Source: Clostridiales bacterium
GTDB taxonomy: Bacteria; Bacillota; Clostridia; Oscillospirales; Oscillospiraceae
NCBI GenBank assembly: GCA_004551945.1
Contig: SFPN01000001.1
Coordinates: 1-64,000 of the forward strand
DNA length: 64,000 nt
Direction: 5' to 3'
The notes under the pieces were generated by a model that saw only the letters and a program-made list of their open reading frames with translations, was not told the DNA's origin and ran no database searches. A program made the translations under genes and the position numbers. Below, one piece after another: positions 31,242 through 38,698 of the stretch (the stretch's first letter is position 1; each line of letters begins with the position of its first letter).

Positions 31242-32684
31242 ATGGCAAAGGATAACAAAAAGAAAGTGGAACAGATCACCGACATGGAGGTGGACTTCGC
31301 CCAGTGGTACACCGATGTGTGCAAGAAGGCCGAGCTCATCGACTACTCCTCCATCAAGGGTATGTTCATCTACCGCCCCTATGGCTACGCCATCTGGGAG
31401 AACATCCAGAAGGAGCTGGACCGGCGCTTTAAGGAGACCGGCCACGAAAACGTCTACCTGCCCATGCTCATCCCCGAGTCCCTCCTCCAGAAGGAGAAGG
31501 ACCACGTGGAGGGCTTCGCCCCCGAGTGCGCCTGGGTCACCTACGGCGGCAGCGATCCTCTGGAGGAGCGGTACTGCATCCGCCCCACCTCCGAGACCCT
31601 GTTCTGCGAGCACTATAAAAACGTCATCCAGTCCCACCGGGACCTGCCCAAGCTCTACAACCAGTGGTGCTCCGTGCTCCGCTGGGAGAAGACCTCCCGC
31701 CCCTTCCTCCGCCACCGGGAGTTCCTGTGGCAGGAGGGCCACACCATGCACGCCACCGCCGAGGAGGCCCGGGAAGAGACCCAGCGGATGCTGAACATCT
31801 ACGCTGACTTCCTGGAAAACACCCTGGCCATGCCCGTGGTGAAGGGCCAGAAAACCGACAAGGAGAAGTTCAACGGCGCGGAGGAGACCTACACCGTGGA
31901 GTGCATGATGCACGACCACAAGGCCCTCCAGTCCGGCACCAGCCACTACTTCGGCGACGGCTTTGCCAAGGCCTTTGACATCACCTTCACCGGCAAGGAC
32001 AACACCCTGCACTATCCCCACCAGACCTCCTGGGGCGTGTCCACCCGGATGATCGGCGGCATCATCATGACCCACGGCGACAACAGCGGCCTGGTGCTGC
32101 CCCCCCGCATCGCCCCCATCCAGGCCATGGTGATCCCCGTGGCCCAGCACAAGGAGGGCGTTCTGGACGCCGCCGCTGCCCTGCTGGAGCGTCTGCAGAA
32201 GGCCGGCATCCGGGCCAAGATGGACGCCTCCGAGCAGTCCATGGGCTGGAAGGCCGCCGAGTACGAGATGAAGGGCATCCCCCTGCGGGTGGAGATCGGT
32301 CCCAAGGACATGGAGAAGAACCAGTGCGTCCTGGTCCGTCGGGACAGCGGCGAGAAGGTTTTCGTCAGCCTGGACGACCTGGAGACCGTGGTGCCCGCCA
32401 CCCTGGACGCCATCCACGACGGCCTGTATCAGCGGGCCAAGAAGAACCTGGAGGACCACATCTTCGAGGCCCACTCCCTGGAGGAGGCCAAGCAGCTCCA
32501 GGCCGAGCACGGCGGCTTCATCAAGACCATGTGGTGCGGCGAGCTGGACTGCGAGCTGAAGATGAAGGAGGAGGCCGGCATGACCTCCCGCTGCGTCCCC
32601 TTCGCCCAGGAGCACCTGGGAGACACCTGCCCCATCTGCGGGCGGGCCGCAAAAAAGATGATCTACTGGGGCGTGGCTTACTAA
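31242..32684 (+). CDS. proS: Prolyl-tRNA synthetase, archaeal/eukaryotic-like type
   Basis: 480 residues from ATG 31242 (AAAGGA upstream); the longer frame back to 30867 crosses the promoter and is rejected. Class II motifs: motif 1 region FIYRPYGYAIWENIQKEL, motif 2 CSVLRWEKTSRPFLRHREFL, motif 3 TRMIGGIIMTHGD. An anticodon-binding domain (MVIPVAQHKEGVLDAA) and a C-terminal zinc-type domain with Cys pairs (CELKM region, CPICG) complete it. There is no editing insertion between motifs 2 and 3, so it is the short type common in Clostridia. It charges tRNA-Pro. Confidence 0.97.
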   Translation: MAKDNKKKVEQITDMEVDFAQWYTDVCKKAELIDYSSIKGMFIYRPYGYAIWENIQKELDRRFKETGHENVYLPMLIPESLLQKEKDHVEGFAPECAWVTYGGSDPLEERYCIRPTSETLFCEHYKNVIQSHRDLPKLYNQWCSVLRWEKTSRPFLRHREFLWQEGHTMHATAEEAREETQRMLNIYADFLENTLAMPVVKGQKTDKEKFNGAEETYTVECMMHDHKALQSGTSHYFGDGFAKAFDITFTGKDNTLHYPHQTSWGVSTRMIGGIIMTHGDNSGLVLPPRIAPIQAMVIPVAQHKEGVLDAAAALLERLQKAGIRAKMDASEQSMGWKAAEYEMKGIPLRVEIGPKDMEKNQCVLVRRDSGEKVFVSLDDLETVVPATLDAIHDGLYQRAKKNLEDHIFEAHSLEEAKQLQAEHGGFIKTMWCGELDCELKMKEEAGMTSRCVPFAQEHLGDTCPICGRAAKKMIYWGVAY

Positions 32685-32726
32685 CATCTTAAGCCCCCCG
32701 GGATCACATAGAGAGAGACAGAGTTA

Positions 32727-32757
32727 AGCCGCTGCGGGTATCCGCAGCGGCTTCTGT
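32727..32757 (+). terminator. Terminator of proS
   Basis: AAGCCGCTGCGG-GTAT-CCGCAGCGGCTT, followed by CTGTTAT. Confidence 0.8.
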
Positions 32758-32767
32758 TATACCACAA

Positions 32768-32796
32768 TTGACACAAGGGAATAATTCGAGTATAAT
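32768..32796 (+). promoter_or_regulatory. Consensus promoter of the Phd/RelE operon
   Basis: TTGACA (32768-32773), a 17-bp spacer and TATAAT (32791-32796): full consensus in both boxes. Confidence 0.9.
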
Positions 32797-32829
32797 AAAG
32801 GAAGAATAAATACCGAAAGGGGTGCTGAC

Positions 32830-33096
32830 ATGGTAATCAAATCAGCGACCGCCCTGCGCAACGACTATGACAGCGTGGTCACCTTGGCAAAAAGTAAGCA
32901 GGAACCTGTGTTTGTGACCAGAAACGGGGAGGGCGAAATGGTGTTTTTGCCCATCGAGCTGTGGGAAAAACGGGAAGCAGAATTAAACCTTTTAGATAAA
33001 CTGCTCAAGCGCGAACAGAGCCGTATCGCCGGCGCGAAGACCTTCTCCACCGAAGAAATGGCAGAACTGGCGGAGGCGGAACTGCGTGAAGGTTGA
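32830..33096 (+). CDS. Phd/YefM-family antitoxin
   Basis: 88 residues; AAAGGGG precedes the ATG. The N-terminal Phd/YefM fold is clear (SATALRNDYDSVVTLAKSKQ, EPVFVTRNGEGEMVFLPIEL). The C-terminal helical tail (FSTEEMAELAEAELREG) should bind the toxin. Such antitoxins repress their own strong promoter, and the consensus promoter fits this. It overlaps the toxin gene by 11 bp. Confidence 0.93.
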   Translation: MVIKSATALRNDYDSVVTLAKSKQEPVFVTRNGEGEMVFLPIELWEKREAELNLLDKLLKREQSRIAGAKTFSTEEMAELAEAELREG

Positions 33097-33397
33097 ATGG
33101 TTATATGAAGCCCAGATGGAGTTCAGAGAACTGCTGAACTACTATAAAAACAAAGTGGGCACGGACAGCGCCCGGAAGTTCTCTCACAAGATCCTGGATT
33201 CAATCCGTCAGCTGGAGCAATTCCCCGAGATGGGGGTGCTGAAAGAGGAACGGCTGCTGGGTAAGTATGGATTTCGCGCGCTTTTTCTAGGGCAGTATGT
33301 CTGCATTTACCGCATCGATGGAGATACGGTCTATATCTACCATCTGGCGGATGCCAGAACAAATTATATGTACCACATTTTTGGCGTTGAGCCATGA
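33086..33397 (+). CDS. RelE/ParE-superfamily toxin
   Basis: 103 residues from a GTG at 33086 inside the end of the antitoxin gene. The family fold is shown by VEWLYEAQMEFRELLNYYKN, DSIRQLEQFPEMGVLKEERL and the C-terminal VCIYRIDGDTVYIYHLADAR. It is a likely mRNA interferase or gyrase poison (ParE type); the sequence does not decide between them. It appears intact, unlike the YafQ copy 2.5 kb upstream. A shared terminator follows. Confidence 0.92.
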   Translation: MKVEWLYEAQMEFRELLNYYKNKVGTDSARKFSHKILDSIRQLEQFPEMGVLKEERLLGKYGFRALFLGQYVCIYRIDGDTVYIYHLADARTNYMYHIFGVEP

Positions 33398-33398
33398 A

Positions 33399-33446
33399 AA
33401 CCCCCGCCCTCACACGGCTTTCTCAGCCGGGTGAGGGCGGGGGTTC
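33399..33446. terminator. Bidirectional terminator between the toxin gene and the ABC transporter operon
   Basis: AACCCCCGCCCTCAC with its complement around a CGGCTTTCTCAGCCG inner stem. It lies between two converging genes and probably ends both transcripts. Confidence 0.85.
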
Positions 33447-33460
33447 GTTCTGTTAGGGTT

Positions 33461-34183
33461 TTACAGCACCTTGGACAAAAAGCTCTTGGTGCGCTCCTCC
33501 CGGGGGTTGGTGAAGATCTCGGCGGGGATGTTCTGCTCCACGATCTTGCCGTCGGCCATGAAGAGGACCCGGTCGCCCACTTCCCGGGCAAAGCCCATCT
33601 CATGGGTGACCACCACCATGGTCATGCCCTCCTCGGCCAGCTGCTTCATCACGTCCAGCACCTCGCCCACCATTTCCGGGTCCAGGGCGGAGGTGGGCTC
33701 GTCAAAGAGCATCACCTTGGGCTTCATGGCCAGGGCCCGGACGATGGCGATGCGCTGCTTCTGGCCGCCGGAGAGCTGGTTGGGGTAGGCGGCGGCCTTC
33801 TCCTCCAGACCCACCCGGCGGAGCAGCTGGAGGGCCAGCTCGTCGGCCTCAGCCTGCTTCATGAGGCCCGTCTGGACGGGGGCCAGGGTGATGTTCTTCT
33901 GGATGGTCATGTTGGGGAACAGGTTAAAGTGCTGGAACACCATGCCCATCTGCTGCCGCATCTTGTTGATGTCGGTTTTGGGGTCGGTGATGTCGGTCCC
34001 CTCGAAGGTGATGGTGCCGGCGGAAGGGGTTTCCAGCAGGTTCAGGCACCGGAGGAAGGTGGACTTGCCAGAGCCGGAGGGCCCGATGATTACCACTTTT
34101 TCCCCGGGGTGGATGTGCTCGGAGATGTCGTCCAGGACCAGGTGGTCCCCGAAGGACTTGGAGAGATTTTTAACGTCGATCAC
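33461..34183 (-). CDS. Polar amino acid ABC transporter, ATP-binding protein
   Basis: 240 residues. Walker A GPSGSGKST, Q-loop GMVFQHFNLFP, signature LSGGQKQR, Walker B VMLFDEPTSALDP, and switch VVVTHEMGFA. The sequence is of the GlnQ/HisP type that imports polar amino acids. The start overlaps the end of the permease gene by 14 bp, so translation is coupled. It is the third gene of a binding protein-permease-ATPase operon. Confidence 0.96.
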   Translation of the reverse strand: MIDVKNLSKSFGDHLVLDDISEHIHPGEKVVIIGPSGSGKSTFLRCLNLLETPSAGTITFEGTDITDPKTDINKMRQQMGMVFQHFNLFPNMTIQKNITLAPVQTGLMKQAEADELALQLLRRVGLEEKAAAYPNQLSGGQKQRIAIVRALAMKPKVMLFDEPTSALDPEMVGEVLDVMKQLAEEGMTMVVVTHEMGFAREVGDRVLFMADGKIVEQNIPAEIFTNPREERTKSFLSKVL

Positions 34184-34937
34184 TTTGACGCAGCCTCCTT
34201 TCCAGGATACCCAGCAGCCAGGAGAAGATCATCACCAGCACCAGATAGATGGCGGCGGTGCCCAGCAGGGGGAGCATCTGCTCGTAGGTTCGGTTCATAA
34301 TGCCCCGGGCGGCGTAGAGCAGCTCCTTGCCGCCGATGACGGTGATGAGGGAGGTGTCCTTCAGCAGGACGATGAACTCGTTGCCCAGAGCGGGGAGAAT
34401 GGCCTTGATGGCCTGGGGCACCACGATAAAGCGCATGGTCTGGATGTAGTTGAGACCCAGGGACCGGCCGGCTTCCATCTGGCCCTTGTCCACGGACATG
34501 AGGCCGCCGCGGATGATCTCGGCCACGTAGGCGCCGGAGTTGATGCCCAGGGTGAGGGCGCCCACCATGGTGAAGTTCCGGCTGTTGGCAAAGATCACAA
34601 GGCCCATAATCAGCAGCTGGACCATCATGGGGGTGCCGCGGATGATGGTGACGTAGATCTTACAGATCAGGTTCAGGATGAACAGGATGGGATTGTGGTG
34701 GCCGGGGCGCTGCTGGTCGTGGGCGGTGCGGATCATGGCCACCACGATGCCCAGCACGATGCCCAGCACCAGGGCCATGGCGGTGACCAGCAGGGTGGTG
34801 CCGACGCCCTCAATGTACTGCTGCCAGCGGCTGGACTCGATAAAAGCCCGGTAAAATTTCATGAAGAAATCCTGCCAGAAGGACAGGTCCTGGGCGGGGA
34901 TGGCGGACAGGGCTTCATAGGTGGAAGTCAGGTCCAT
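34170..34937 (-). CDS. Polar amino acid ABC transporter, permease
   Basis: 255 residues from ATG 34937, preceded by GAGGTGATT; an upstream extension to 35036 would translate a hairpin and is rejected. About five membrane segments (GVGTTLLVTAMALVLGIVLG, IYLVLVMIFSWLLGIL). The family motifs are IRGTPMMVQ and the EAA-type loop QMEAGRSLGLNYIQTMRFIV with PQAIKAILPALGNEFI, which contacts the ATPase. It likely imports an amino acid such as glutamine, cystine or arginine; the sequence does not fix which. Confidence 0.95.
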   Translation of the reverse strand: MDLTSTYEALSAIPAQDLSFWQDFFMKFYRAFIESSRWQQYIEGVGTTLLVTAMALVLGIVLGIVVAMIRTAHDQQRPGHHNPILFILNLICKIYVTIIRGTPMMVQLLIMGLVIFANSRNFTMVGALTLGINSGAYVAEIIRGGLMSVDKGQMEAGRSLGLNYIQTMRFIVVPQAIKAILPALGNEFIVLLKDTSLITVIGGKELLYAARGIMNRTYEQMLPLLGTAAIYLVLVMIFSWLLGILERRLRQSDRR

Positions 34938-34983
34938 GGGGGAATCACCTCTCTCTATAGTCTCGATGGCGTAAAAACATGGG

Positions 34984-35038
34984 TTTTGCCGGTTATCGAA
35001 ACCAGCCCGGGGGGGACTTGCTTCGATAACCGGCAAAA
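34984..35038 (-). promoter_or_regulatory. Long inverted repeat between binding protein and permease genes
   Basis: 17-bp perfect arms (TTTTGCCGGTTATCGAA and its complement) around a 21-nt loop. In the mRNA this forms a stable stem after the binding protein gene that could protect its 3' end and lower read-through. Confidence 0.8.
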
Positions 35039-35064
35039 AGGGCGGCGAGACCGCCGCCCTTTTG
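35039..35064 (-). terminator. Partial terminator after the binding protein gene
   Basis: On the minus strand AAAAGGGCGGCG-GTC-TCGCCGCCCTTTTTG. Only part of the transcripts would pass into the permease gene, giving more binding protein than permease, as is usual for such operons. Confidence 0.75.
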
Positions 35065-35089
35065 CGGAAATATCCGGTTGGATTGCTGA

Positions 35090-35908
35090 TTACTCGGCGG
35101 AGATGTACTTGTCCAGGATGGTCTGGATGGTGCCGTCCTCGGTCAGCTCAGCCAGAGCGGCGTTGACAGCCTCCACCAAGGCGGTGTTGCCCTTGGCAAA
35201 GCCGATGGCATAGTTCTCGGTGACATACTCAGTGTCCAGGATGGTCAGGCCGGTGTTGGCCTCCACGAAAGCCTGGGCGGGAGCCTTGTCGATAACCACG
35301 CAGTCCACCTGGCCGTTCTGCAGGGCCTGGACGGCGGTGATGCCGTTGTCATAGGAGGTGACATGCTCGGAACCATAGTCGTCGGTGCAGTAAATCTCGC
35401 CGGTGGTGCCGCGCTGGACGCCGATCATCTGGTCACCCAGGTTGTCCAAGGTCACGTCGGAGCCTTCCTTCACGATGATCACCTGCACGCCGGTGGCGTA
35501 GCTGTCGGAAAAGTCCATGACGGCCAGACGCTCTTCGTTCACGGTGACGCCGGCCATGACCATGTCGCTCTTGCCGTTCTGGGCGGCCATCAGAGCGGCG
35601 TCAAAGTCCATGTCGTCAACCTGCAGCTCCAGACCCAGCTTCTCAGCGATGGCCTGGGCGATCTCCACGTCGATGCCCTCGAACTCGCCGGCGTCGTTGG
35701 TCATCTCATAGGGAGGGAAGGCGGCGTTGGTGGACATGGTCAGAACGCCTTCGGTGACGGTGGTGAACTCGCCGGCCTCAGCGGGCTCGGTGGTCTCGGT
35801 GCCCTCCTCAGCGGGAGCGGGCTCCTCCTGGCTGCCGCAGGCAGTCAGTGCGCAGACGGACAGCAGCATGGCTGCTGCCATCAGGATAGAAAGAATCTTC
35901 TTCTTCAT
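35090..35908 (-). CDS. Polar amino acid ABC transporter, substrate-binding lipoprotein
   Basis: 272 residues. Lipoprotein signal KKKILSILMAAAMLLSVCAL with the lipidated Cys in LTACGS, then an acidic Pro/Glu/Thr linker (EEPAPAEEGTETTEPAEAGE). The SBP family 3 domain follows: STNAAFPPYEMTNDAGEFEG, IDVEIAQAIAEKLGLELQ, DFSDSYATGVQVIIVK and YAIGFAKGN. It binds the amino acid outside the cell and delivers it to the permease. A promoter is at 35971-35999, and two hairpins separate it from the permease gene. Confidence 0.95.
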   Translation of the reverse strand: MKKKILSILMAAAMLLSVCALTACGSQEEPAPAEEGTETTEPAEAGEFTTVTEGVLTMSTNAAFPPYEMTNDAGEFEGIDVEIAQAIAEKLGLELQVDDMDFDAALMAAQNGKSDMVMAGVTVNEERLAVMDFSDSYATGVQVIIVKEGSDVTLDNLGDQMIGVQRGTTGEIYCTDDYGSEHVTSYDNGITAVQALQNGQVDCVVIDKAPAQAFVEANTGLTILDTEYVTENYAIGFAKGNTALVEAVNAALAELTEDGTIQTILDKYISAE

Positions 35909-35970
35909 TTTGTTAACCTCTTTTCCTGTTTCATCGGCCGGCTGGTTAAGCTGGCCCTTGGAATACTTGG

Positions 35971-35999
35971 ATTATACGCACGATTTAATAAAAATGCAA
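35971..35999 (-). promoter_or_regulatory. Sigma-A promoter of the amino acid transporter operon
   Basis: On the minus strand TTGCAT (35999-35994), a 17-bp spacer and TATAAT (35976-35971), 63 bp upstream of the ATG. Confidence 0.78.
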
Positions 36000-36038
36000 G
36001 GGGATTCCAAACAGATTCTGTGATATTCGGCAGAATAT

Positions 36039-36078
36039 AAAAAAAGGGCAGGATGGCTTTCACCATCCTGCCCAATTT
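36039..36078 (-). terminator. Terminator of the crotonase gene
   Basis: On the minus strand GGGCAGGATGG-TGAAAG-CCATCCTGCCC then TTTTTT. Confidence 0.9.
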
Positions 36079-36141
36079 TCACAACCAGAATATTCATTTA
36101 AAATGAATATTGCATGTTTCCTGCCTGGCAGGGGCCCTTTC

Positions 36142-36918
36142 TTACACGAAGGAGGGCTTTCTCTTCTCCAGGAATGCGCCCAGGCCTTCGTCGGCGTTGG
36201 CGTGCATACGGACGGCAGCCTGTGCGGCGGTCTCTTCCTTCAACAGCTCTTCCAGGGTGGTCTCGTGAGCCTTGTTCATGAGGGCCTTGGACTTGATGTA
36301 GCAGTTCAGGGGGCCGCGGGCGATCTTGTTGGCCAGCTTCATAGCCTCTTCCTGCAGCTGGTCTGCGGGATAGACGTAGTTGGCGATGCCCAGAGCCTTC
36401 AGCTCGTCGGCCTTCACGGGGCGCTGGGTGAGCATCAGCTCCTTGGCGATGTTGGGGCCAACAACGCGGGGCAGCAGGTAGTGGCAGGCGCAGTCGGGGA
36501 TCAGACCCACCTGGCCGAAGGCCACGATGAACATGGCGTTGTCAGCCACCAGGGCGATGTCGCCAGCCATCAGCAGGGAGGTGCCGGCGCCGGCGATGGC
36601 GCCGTGAGCAGCGGTGATGACGGGCTTGGGGAAGGTGTTCAGCAGGGTGGTGAAGCCGCCGGCCACGGTCATGAAGTCAAAGAAGGCTTCCTCGGTGGTG
36701 ATGGACTTCATCTCAGCGATGTCGCCGCCGGCGCAGAATGCGCGGCCCTCGGCGTTGAGAATCACGCAGCGGACAGCGTCGTCATCCCGGGCAGCCTCGA
36801 AGGCGGTGGTCAGATCAGCGAAGATCTGCTTGTTCAGGGAGTTCATAGCCTTGGTGCGGTTCATGCTGACAACAGCAACGGCGCCTTCCACGCGATACAG
36901 GACGGTTTCCAGTTCCAT
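36142..36918 (-). CDS. Enoyl-CoA hydratase/isomerase (crotonase) family protein
   Basis: 258 residues, full crotonase length. The oxyanion-hole segments are ILNAEGRAFCAGGDIAEM and HGAIAGAGTSLLMAGDIALV. The two Glu used by hydratases are not there: the first position is Ser (GAGTSLL) and the second region reads FIVAFGQVGLIPDCACHYLL. The Asp in GLIPD resembles isomerase-type members such as PaaG. An enoyl-CoA isomerase is therefore as likely as a hydratase. It has its own promoter and terminator and no beta-oxidation neighbours, though aldehyde and alcohol dehydrogenases lie upstream on the same strand. Confidence 0.88.
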   Translation of the reverse strand: MELETVLYRVEGAVAVVSMNRTKAMNSLNKQIFADLTTAFEAARDDDAVRCVILNAEGRAFCAGGDIAEMKSITTEEAFFDFMTVAGGFTTLLNTFPKPVITAAHGAIAGAGTSLLMAGDIALVADNAMFIVAFGQVGLIPDCACHYLLPRVVGPNIAKELMLTQRPVKADELKALGIANYVYPADQLQEEAMKLANKIARGPLNCYIKSKALMNKAHETTLEELLKEETAAQAAVRMHANADEGLGAFLEKRKPSFV

Positions 36919-36986
36919 AGTAATCGTGCTCCTTTTATTATAATTCTTGGGTCTACAGGAATAATTCCCATGCTAATACAAAATAA

Positions 36987-37014
36987 ATTATACCACACGG
37001 GTCAGGGATTGAAA
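36987..37014 (-). promoter_or_regulatory. Probable promoter of the crotonase gene
   Basis: On the minus strand TTTCAA (37014-37009), a 16-bp spacer and TATAAT (36992-36987) preceded by TGG. Confidence 0.6.
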
Positions 37015-37091
37015 AGGGTGATTTTTGAAAAAATCCGGGAGAATGCAGGGTTCCCGGCCCTTTCGGCGCGAAGGGTACCTTCCCACTGTAT

Positions 37092-37280
37092 GCGCGCCCA
37101 GCCGGTGGGCGCGCTTCTGTACGGCGTCACAATGAGAAAGCGGCAGCCCCACCAAAGACCAAACGGCACAGCCCCCCAGGTCCCCACAAACCAGAGAGGG
37201 GAAATCCAAAGGGAGAGAACCTCTCTCCCTTTGGTGCTCTTTCCCCCATTTCTCCAGAGAAATGGGGCCCTGCCGGAGGC
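37092..37280. repeat. Dispersed hairpin repeat, family B, copy 1 (about 189 bp)
   Basis: Three hairpins in series: GCGCGCCCAGCCGGTGGGCG (first 20 nt of the stem), CCAAAGGGAGAG/CTCTCCCTTTGG and CCCATTTCTCCAGAGAAATG. The sequence CTTCTGTACGGCGTCACAAT links the first two. A copy nearly identical over its length is at 63669-63856. It fills the gap 36919-37282 with the promoter above; no gene is seen. Confidence 0.85.
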
Positions 37281-37282
37281 AA

Positions 37283-38698
37283 TTATCCCCGCACGAACAT
37301 GCGGACCAGGGCGTCCTTGGCCTTGGTGTAGGGCATGTACCGCATGGGCAGGTCCAGCCAGGTGGCCTTGTCCACGATGGACCGGTGGTGGGAGAAGGTG
37401 TCGAAGCTCCGCTTGCCGTGGTAGCTGCCCATGCCGCTGTTGCCCACGCCGCCGAAGCCCATGTGGTGGGTGGCCAGGTGGATGATGGTGTCGTTGACGC
37501 AGCCGCCGCCGAAGGAGCAGGTGTTCATCACCTTGTCCCGGTTCTTTTTGGACTGGGTGAAGAGATACAGGGCCAGGGGCTTTTCCCGGCTGGTGACAAA
37601 CTCGATGGCCTGATCCAGGCTGTCCACGGGGATGATGGGCAGGATGGGCCCGAAAATCTCCTCCCCCATGGGCTTGGATTGGGCCTCCAGGGTGTCCGCC
37701 ACCAGGGTGGGGGCGATCCAGCCGCTGTCTCCCAGGGGGTCGTCCCGGTGGCCGCCGCCGAAGAGGATCTTCTCCCCCTCCAGCAGGCCCTGGAGCCGGT
37801 TGTAGTGCTTCCGGTTGATGATGCGGACGAAGTTTTCGTTGTGGAGGGGGTCCCGACCCAGCATCCGCACGAACTGCTTTTTCAGCTCTGCCACCAGCTG
37901 GTCCTTCACCCTCCGGTCCACCAGGCAGTAGTCCGGGGCCACGCAGGTCTGGCCGGCGTTTAAGAGCTTGCCGAAGGCCAGGCGCTTGGCGGTGAGGGGG
38001 ATGTTGGCGGTCTTGTCCACGATCACCGGGCTCTTGCCCCCCAGCTCCAGGGTGACGGGAGTCAGGTTCCGGGAGGCCTTTTCCATCACCAGCTTGCCCA
38101 CGTCCAGGCTGCCGGTGAAGAAGATGTAATCAAACCGCTGCTCCAAAAGGGCGGCGTTCTGCTCCCGGCCGCCCTCGATCACCGTGACCCAGTCCGGGTC
38201 AAAGACGGCGGCGATGAGCTCCGCCATGGCCCGGCTGGCGTGGGGGGCATAGGCGCTGGGCTTTAAGATGACACAGTTGCCCGCGGCCACCGCCCCCACC
38301 AGGGGGTCCAGGCTTAGCAGGTAGGGGTAGTTCCAGGGGGACATGATGAGCACCACGCCCTGGGGCTCCGGCAGCTCGTAGCTGGCGGAGGGAAGCTGGG
38401 CCAGGGGGGTGGGGTGATAGGTGGGCTTGGCCCACTGGGGGGCTTTTTTGATCTGCCAGGCCAGCTCGTCCAGGCACAGGCCCACCTCGCACATGTAGCC
38501 CTCGGGGGCGGACTTGTGCAGGTCGGCTTTTAACGCCTCCAAAAGCTGCTTTTCCCGGGCCTTCATCTCGGCCTTCAGCCGCTGAAGGGCGGCCACCCGG
38601 ACGGACATGGGGCGGGTGGCGCCAGTGCGGAAATAGGCCCGCTGGCGGGCTACGGTCTCCTGAATGTACTCCACATGGTTTTCGGCTGCAGTGGTCAT
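37283..38698 (-). CDS. Aldehyde dehydrogenase (class 3-like)
   Basis: 471 residues from ATG 38698, which overlaps the alcohol dehydrogenase stop (ATGA) and follows GGAGGAGG. NAD(P)-dependent oxidation of an aldehyde to the acid. Motifs: the cofactor region MSPWNYPYLLSLDPLVGAVA, FTGSLDVGK, the general base Glu in TLELGGKSP and the catalytic Cys in NAGQTCVAPDY. The C-terminus SFGGGCVNDTIIHLATHHMG is typical of short class 3 enzymes of the fatty aldehyde type. It forms an operon with the iron-type ADH and the SCP2-like gene. Confidence 0.96.
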   Translation of the reverse strand: MTTAAENHVEYIQETVARQRAYFRTGATRPMSVRVAALQRLKAEMKAREKQLLEALKADLHKSAPEGYMCEVGLCLDELAWQIKKAPQWAKPTYHPTPLAQLPSASYELPEPQGVVLIMSPWNYPYLLSLDPLVGAVAAGNCVILKPSAYAPHASRAMAELIAAVFDPDWVTVIEGGREQNAALLEQRFDYIFFTGSLDVGKLVMEKASRNLTPVTLELGGKSPVIVDKTANIPLTAKRLAFGKLLNAGQTCVAPDYCLVDRRVKDQLVAELKKQFVRMLGRDPLHNENFVRIINRKHYNRLQGLLEGEKILFGGGHRDDPLGDSGWIAPTLVADTLEAQSKPMGEEIFGPILPIIPVDSLDQAIEFVTSREKPLALYLFTQSKKNRDKVMNTCSFGGGCVNDTIIHLATHHMGFGGVGNSGMGSYHGKRSFDTFSHHRSIVDKATWLDLPMRYMPYTKAKDALVRMFVRG

